Below, one piece after another: positions 61,307 to 64,000 of a stretch of DNA of 64,000 bases. Under the pieces are notes generated by a model. It worked only from the letters and a program-made list of their open reading frames with translations, ran no database searches and was not told the origin of the DNA. The position numbers and the translations under genes were made by a program. The stretch lies in the NCBI RefSeq assembly GCF_900590885.1, contig NZ_UUON01000051.1:124001-188000 (forward strand). The letters run 5' to 3'. How positions within the stretch are numbered: the first letter of the stretch is position 1; each line of letters opens with the position of its first letter. This DNA is from Pseudomonas viridiflava. Its GTDB lineage: Bacteria; Pseudomonadota; Gammaproteobacteria; Pseudomonadales; Pseudomonadaceae.

Positions 61307-61702
61307 TTGCCTCTCTACTATCACCCCAAACAAGGCGATGTGCTGCTCTGCGACTTCACCCGAGGCTTCGTGGCCCCGGAAATGCTGAAGATTCGCAAGG
61401 TCGTAGTCATATCCCCTACCGGCACCCACAATCGCAAGCTCTGTACCGTGGTGCCGATCTCCTCTACCGCACCAGAGATCCGGCATGACTGGCATCATTT
61501 GCTGCGCACCAACCCACTTCAATCCGACGGCTATAAAGAGCTGTGGGTGAAGTGCGACATGATTTACACCGTCAGTTTCGAACGCCTCGACAAACTCCAC
61601 AGAAAGACTCGCGCCAAAGGTCGAGAATATTTCGTGCCGCGCCTGTGCACCGATGACATGCGCGGCGTTATCAGTGGCGTCAAAGCCTACCTGCCGCGGT
61701 GA
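61307..61702 (+). CDS. PemK/MazF-family toxin-like protein
   Basis: 131 residues resembling the PemK/MazF mRNA-endonuclease family. N-terminal beta strands are YHPKQGDVLLCDFTRGF, then PEMLKIRKVVVISPTG and the core strand KLCTVVPISSTAP. The C-terminal part (REYFVPRLCTDDMRGVISGVKAYL) is the usual last helix. The likely start is TTG at 61307, with GGGGA ten bases before it. There is no upstream or downstream gene for a protein antitoxin, so the system is solitary or RNA-controlled. Whether it is an active RNase cannot be told from sequence. Confidence 0.75.
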   Translation: MPLYYHPKQGDVLLCDFTRGFVAPEMLKIRKVVVISPTGTHNRKLCTVVPISSTAPEIRHDWHHLLRTNPLQSDGYKELWVKCDMIYTVSFERLDKLHRKTRAKGREYFVPRLCTDDMRGVISGVKAYLPR

Positions 61703-61712
61703 CCAGAAATGA

Positions 61713-61739
61713 AAAACGCCCCGTTCTTCGGGGCGTTTT
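61713..61739. terminator. Bidirectional terminator between pemK and motB
   Basis: AAAACGCCCCG-TTCTT-CGGGGCGTTTT with A/T runs on both sides. It serves both converging genes. Confidence 0.9.
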
Positions 61740-61765
61740 CATTGGTAACGAATACCGGCGGTCAA

Positions 61766-62782
61766 CTACGACCCCGCCTTAGGCGCCGTAGGATCTTTAA
61801 CCCCACCATCATCAAACAGGTTCAGCTTCTGCCGCAGCTCATGGGCCGGCAACGGCTCCTGGCCTGGCGGCAGGGCGTTCGGGTCGGCCGGTACTTCGCC
61901 TGGCGCGCCGGCGCCCGGGGTTGGCGCGACGGGTGGCTGGTCGCCTTCAATCGCGCGCTGGGCCTTTTTGGTCAGCACCACGATGTCGATGCGGCGGTTG
62001 ATCGGGTTGAACGGATCCTTGTGATCAAACAGCTGCGAGGAGGCAAAACCCACCACGCGCGCCACTTGCGGGTCCGGGTAGCTGCCGGCGACCAGTGCGC
62101 GGCGAGCCGCGTTGGCACGGTTGGCCGAGAGCTCCCAGTTGCCGAAATCGCCCTGGCCCGCGTAGGGCTTGGCGTCGGTGTGGCCGCTGATGCTGATCTT
62201 GTTCGGCACCGCCTTGATGGTGTCGGCCATGGCCAGCAGGATGTCTTCGAAGTACGGCTTCAGGCGCGCGCTGCCGGAGTCGAACATCGGCCGGTTGGCC
62301 GCGTCGGTGATCTGGATGCGCAAGCCGTCCGGGGTGATCTCGAAGGAAATCTGATCCTTGAACTTCAGCAGCTGCGGGTTTTCTTCGACCTTGGTCTGCA
62401 ACTCTTGCAGCAACAGTTCCAGGCGTTCCTGCTCGACCTGCTCGGCCATGGCCTCGACGGTGTCACGTTCGATCGGGATTTTTTCCTGGGGCGCTTCGGT
62501 CTTGATTTCCGGGTTGATGGTGCGCTCAGGCGCCAGCTGCGGCGAGCCGCCTAGGTCGATCACGAAGGGCGTGCCGCTTTCCGAGAAACCGATTGGGTCT
62601 TTGAAGTAGCCGGCGATGGCGATCTTCTGTTCGGGCGTTGCGGTGGACATCAGCCACAGCACCAGGAAGAACGCCATCATCGCCGTCGCAAAGTCGGCGA
62701 AGGCGATTTTCCAGGCGCCACCATGGTGCCCCGCAGCGAAGCGCTTGACGCGCTTGATGATTATCGGCTGGTTGTTTTCCAT
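61766..62782 (-). CDS. motB: Flagellar motor stator protein MotB
   Basis: 338 residues. The basic N-terminus is followed by one membrane helix with the proton-binding Asp30 (FADFATAMMAFFLVLWLMS), a plug/linker region, the OmpA-like peptidoglycan-binding domain (GHTDAKPY; NWELSANRANAARR; NRRIDIVV) and a Pro-rich tail. It anchors the stator to the cell wall. It follows motA by a few bases. Pseudomonas has a second set (MotCD); the length and order here fit MotAB. Confidence 0.96.
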   Translation of the reverse strand: MENNQPIIIKRVKRFAAGHHGGAWKIAFADFATAMMAFFLVLWLMSTATPEQKIAIAGYFKDPIGFSESGTPFVIDLGGSPQLAPERTINPEIKTEAPQEKIPIERDTVEAMAEQVEQERLELLLQELQTKVEENPQLLKFKDQISFEITPDGLRIQITDAANRPMFDSGSARLKPYFEDILLAMADTIKAVPNKISISGHTDAKPYAGQGDFGNWELSANRANAARRALVAGSYPDPQVARVVGFASSQLFDHKDPFNPINRRIDIVVLTKKAQRAIEGDQPPVAPTPGAGAPGEVPADPNALPPGQEPLPAHELRQKLNLFDDGGVKDPTAPKAGS

Positions 62783-62785
62783 GGC

Positions 62786-63637
62786 TTAGCGACCGCGAAC
62801 CGCTTGTTCCAGCTCGGCGAAGCTTGGGCGGTGCTTCGGATACAGAACCTTGCGGCCGAACTCCACCGCCAGCGATGGCGGCATGCCGGAAGCGGACGCC
62901 ACCAGGCTGGCCTTGATCGATTCGTACAAGTTGATTTCTTCCTTGGCGTCGTGTGCCAGGGAGGTCGCCAGCGGGCCGAAGAAGCCGTAGGCCGCGAGAA
63001 TACCGAAGAAGGTACCGACCAGAGCCGCACCTACGTGCATGCCGATGGCGGCCTGGTCACCCTCGCCCAACGAGGCCATGGTCACCACGATACCGAGTAC
63101 CGCCGCGACGATACCGAAACCAGGCATGCCGTCGGCGATGCCGGTCACGGCGTGGGACGGGTGCTCCAGCTCTTCTTTAAGGCTGAACAGCTCCATGTCG
63201 AACAGGCCTTCCAGCTCATGGGGGGCCATGTTGCCGGAGGACATGATGCGCAGGTAATCACAGATGTAGGCGGTCATGCGCTCGTCTTTGAGCACGGCCG
63301 GGTATTTGGCGAAAATCGGGCTGGCGGCGGCGTCTTCGATGTCGGCCTCGATGGCCATCATGCCTTCGCGGCGGCTCTTGTTGAGGATCTCGTAGACCAG
63401 GCCCAACACCTCAAGATAGAAAGTGTGGGTGAAGCGCGAACCGAACATGGCCAGGGATTTTTTGATCACGTGCATGGTCATGTAGCCGGGGTTCGCCTGC
63501 AGGAAGGCACCCAGCGCCGCACCACCGATAATCAACACCTCGAAAGGCTGGATCAGTGCCGCAATTTTACCGTGGGACAGGACGTACCCGCCGAGCACGC
63601 TCGCGAAGACGACGATGATGCCGATAATTTTAGCCAT
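62786..63637 (-). CDS. motA: Flagellar motor stator protein MotA
   Basis: A 283-residue inner-membrane protein with four helices and a large cytoplasmic loop. MAKIIGIIVVFASVLGGYVLS and the loop region KSRREGMMAIEADIEDA are typical. The third and fourth helices carry the conserved Pro (GMPGFGIVAAVLGIVVTM; GTFFGILAAYGFFGPL). It forms the proton channel with MotB. Transcribed from a FliA-type promoter at 63706-63732. Confidence 0.97.
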   Translation of the reverse strand: MAKIIGIIVVFASVLGGYVLSHGKIAALIQPFEVLIIGGAALGAFLQANPGYMTMHVIKKSLAMFGSRFTHTFYLEVLGLVYEILNKSRREGMMAIEADIEDAAASPIFAKYPAVLKDERMTAYICDYLRIMSSGNMAPHELEGLFDMELFSLKEELEHPSHAVTGIADGMPGFGIVAAVLGIVVTMASLGEGDQAAIGMHVGAALVGTFFGILAAYGFFGPLATSLAHDAKEEINLYESIKASLVASASGMPPSLAVEFGRKVLYPKHRPSFAELEQAVRGR

Positions 63638-63705
63638 AGGAGATGAGTACTTGCGCCGTCGGGTTCATGGACATATTTGGTGTAACTGAAAAACTCTTGT
63701 TCTAC

Positions 63706-63732
63706 TTATCGGCAAAACTGCGCCAGACTATA
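63706..63732 (-). promoter_or_regulatory. FliA (sigma-28) promoter of motAB
   Basis: Reading leftwards: TATA, 15 bases, GCCGATAA. The -10 element is a perfect match to GCCGATAA and the -35 has three of four bases of TAAA. The start would be near 63698, about 60 bases before the motA ATG. Confidence 0.75.
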
Positions 63733-63804
63733 GCCCGTTAAGGCGAAAAGCCAGTTCGGCCCGCTCCGGGCGTGTTGACCGCAAGTGATGATCGCGCCCC
63801 AATC

Positions 63805-64000
63805 ATGGCTAATGAAACGACAGTCCCAACTGCAAAACCCAACTCTCTCGCCGCTTGGATCAAGCGCCTGGACGATGTGCTCCTGCCTGTTCCCCAGGCC
63901 AGCCACGACCGCGTGTGCAAAGGCATCCGCGATAGCCGCAGTTCGTTGCGAGATATTGCCGAACTGATGCAGAGCAGCCCGGCGCTGGTGCTCAGCGTGA
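63805..64000 (+). CDS. HDOD domain protein, N-terminal part (runs off the window)
   Basis: A frame open from ATG 63805 to the window end, 65 residues, starting MANETTVPTAKPNSLAAWIK. The segment DRVCKGIRDSRSSLRDIAELMQSSPALVLSV matches the first helices of HDOD domains, which are linked to signalling. In PAO1 the gene divergent from motA (PA4955, as I recall) is such a protein. Truncated by the window edge. Confidence 0.7.
   Translation, partial: MANETTVPTAKPNSLAAWIKRLDDVLLPVPQASHDRVCKGIRDSRSSLRDIAELMQSSPALVLSV

Overview
The window is a 64 kb piece of a Pseudomonas chromosome, most likely of the P. fluorescens group. The evidence is high GC, a gene order that I remember as closely matching P. 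aeruginosa PAO1 from about ureE (PA4891) to the HDOD gene upstream of motA (PA4955), and more than a dozen copies of the short palindrome GTGGGAGGGGGCTTGCC..., the REP/REPIN family known from P. fluorescens SBW25. There are no insertion sequences, prophage genes, integrases or CRISPR arrays.

Layout. 1-2.8 kb: urease accessory genes ureE-ureF-ureG and a HupE/UreJ permease, with a candidate sigma-54 promoter in front. 2.9-6 kb: an AGE-family sugar epimerase, a CDF metal transporter and a YdfG-like SDR. 6-6.7 kb: a 0.7 kb gene-free stretch with a cluster of DnaA-box-like sites. 6.7-12.1 kb: a branched-chain (or other amino acid) ABC transporter, livK-livHMGF, whose upstream region combines a full-consensus sigma-54 promoter, four evenly spaced direct repeats and an NtrC-like dyad. 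12.2-16.2 kb: L-lysine catabolism genes amaA and amaB with a divergent LysR regulator. 16.4-19.5 kb: pncB-nadE (NAD salvage), azurin and a tiny charged protein. 19.6-26.3 kb: a three-gene transglutaminase / ATP-grasp / alpha-E cluster.

26.5-30 kb: an islet with an orphan hcp gene (type VI secretion) between two paralogous two-gene cassettes. Each cassette is a ~305-aa protein with a glycine-rich hydrophobic core followed by a translationally coupled small membrane protein. They look like secreted membrane toxins with their immunity proteins, and this is the best candidate in the window for an undescribed system. 30-40.4 kb: housekeeping genes ygiQ, dnaB, rplI, a DUF2232 protein, rpsR, rpsF, rlmB, rnr, then two tandem tRNA-Leu(CAG) genes, each with its own promoter and terminator. 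40.5-45 kb: a ferric-iron ABC transporter (binding protein and fused permease) and a chemoreceptor. 45-59 kb: purA, hisZ, hflC, hflK, hflX, hfq, miaA, mutL, amiB, tsaE and nnrD on the minus strand, queG on the plus strand, and a TRIC-type channel. 59.3-64 kb: orn and rsgA, a PemK/MazF-like protein preceded by a strongly structured RNA with its own promoter and terminator, motB-motA under a FliA-type promoter, and the start of an HDOD protein.

Most of the window is conserved core genome in tightly packed operons with 1-13 bp overlaps. The accessory content is in the hcp islet, the iron-transport/chemoreceptor insertion beside the tRNA genes, the PemK locus and the scattered REP elements. All identifications come from reading the sequence and remembered family motifs. 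No database search was run.
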